NCBI RefSeq assembly: GCF_030128875.1
Contig: NZ_CP124620.1
Location: 620,001 to 684,000, forward strand
Direction: 5' to 3'
Source of the DNA: Stenotrophomonas sp. BIO128-Bstrain
GTDB lineage: Bacteria > Pseudomonadota > Gammaproteobacteria > Xanthomonadales > Xanthomonadaceae
DNA: 64,000 nt
The translations under genes were made by a program, and so were the position numbers. The stretch's first letter is position 1, and the number at the start of each line of letters is the position of its first letter. This document shows positions 63,461 through 64,000 of this stretch, in pieces. The notes below the pieces were generated by a model. That model worked only from the letters and a program-made list of their open reading frames with translations. It was not told the DNA's origin and did not search any database.

Positions 63461-64000
63461 ATCCGCTGCTGCGCCAGGGAAGTGCGCTGCTGATGGTGGT
63501 CGGCCTGACCGGATGCACGCCGCCGGATCCGCCGGTGCTGCCGGCGCCTGCCGCAGCGGTCGGTGCGGTCGCACCGGCGCGGCAACTGGCCAGCAATGAC
63601 GATGACATCGCCAATCGCCCGATCGAGGACGAGCCGGCGCCGCCTGCCGCGGCGGAGGCCACCGTGGCTGACGAGGCCGCCCCTTCGGTGGTCTCGGTCG
63701 CGCTGGATCATGCAGGCGATGTGCTGATCGGGCAGCGCTTCACCGAGCTCGCCGCCGATGGCCCCTGGCATTCGGCCGGGCTGAGCGAGGGCGAGCCGAG
63801 CGGTGCGTGCGAGTACTACGAGCGGGGCAACCTGCCCGAGGGCGTGTCGATGATGGTCGAGGACGATCACGTGCAGCGCTTTGAACTGGCCCCGATCGAG
63901 GATTCCTACGAGGCCATCACCCAGCCGGGGCCGTTTGGGCTGCGCCTGGGCATGACGCTGGATGAAGCGCTCAAGCGCTTGCCGCCGGGAAGTACGCGCG
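63457..64000 (+). CDS. Putative lipoprotein inserted after trpB (partial)
   Basis: A GTG at 63457 overlaps the trpB stop (GTGA) and opens a frame running off the window, at least 181 residues. It starts with a lipoprotein signal ([10 protein letters not shown]), followed by a Pro/Ala-rich linker. Then comes sequence such as [30 protein letters not shown] and [20 protein letters not shown]. The last segment resembles small envelope proteins that respond to an -LRLGMT- type fold. No function was recognised. Translational coupling with trpB suggests it sits within the trpBA transcript. Confidence 0.75.

Overview
The window looks like the chromosome of a Stenotrophomonas or a very close Xanthomonadaceae relative. 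The DNA is GC-rich throughout. Short palindromic REP elements carrying a GTAG tetranucleotide, the type described in Stenotrophomonas maltophilia, are scattered between genes. TonB-dependent receptors are abundant, one gene has a perfect CRP/Clp-type operator, and the fimV-truA-trpF / lysR / trpB order fits this family. The genus is inferred from gene content and repeats only. No rRNA, tRNA or CRISPR array was seen.

Layout. 1-6.2 kb: the 3' end of pmbA, a DUF4870 membrane protein, then on the minus strand ispA, xseB, tilS, a WG-repeat protein and a lipoprotein alkaline phosphatase. 6.3-9.0 kb: a dicarboxylate/amino-acid symporter whose terminator T-tract has been hit by a complete ISL3-family insertion sequence with an 8-bp target duplication (TTTTTTTT). 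9.0-9.3 kb: two inverted, structured palindromic elements with a shared core and covarying stems. 9.35-16.6 kb: a complete six-gene locus with the order and sequence hallmarks of the Fap functional-amyloid system (fapA-F-like). It is preceded by a near-consensus sigma-54 promoter and an upstream dyad, and is followed by a convergent VpsR-type sigma-54 activator. 16.8-24.1 kb: two NlpC/P60 peptidases, an SlyD-type FKBP, a DUF418 protein, glutathione reductase, an EamA exporter, an alkyltransferase-like DNA repair protein and a rhomboid protease.

24.1-41.3 kb is a co-directional minus-strand block of envelope proteins: an M13 peptidase paralogue whose zinc motif is broken (HELTR), an Oar-like TonB receptor, an intact lipoprotein M13 peptidase (HEMTH), and three tandem paralogous TonB receptors. 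The three receptors share an 18-bp upstream motif. Each gene in the block has its own terminator or hairpin. 41.4-56.2 kb is mostly housekeeping: mrp, dcd, a 54-aa membrane protein, HIT and dienelactone hydrolases, rimO, DUF3025, greB, a HerA-like ATPase, an MltD-like transglycosylase, rraB, psd, a SCO1 protein, prmB, aroC and a 2-hydroxyacid dehydrogenase. 56.2-64 kb: a four-unit palindromic tandem repeat in front of asd, then fimV, truA, trpF (disrupted by frameshifts), a divergent TrpI-like LysR regulator, trpB and the start of a lipoprotein gene.

Main points of interest are the sigma-54-controlled Fap-like amyloid locus with an Asn/Thr-rich subunit and a frameshift in its peptidase gene, the covarying palindromic pair next to it, the catalytically broken M13 paralogue beside its active relative, and the frameshifted trpF.
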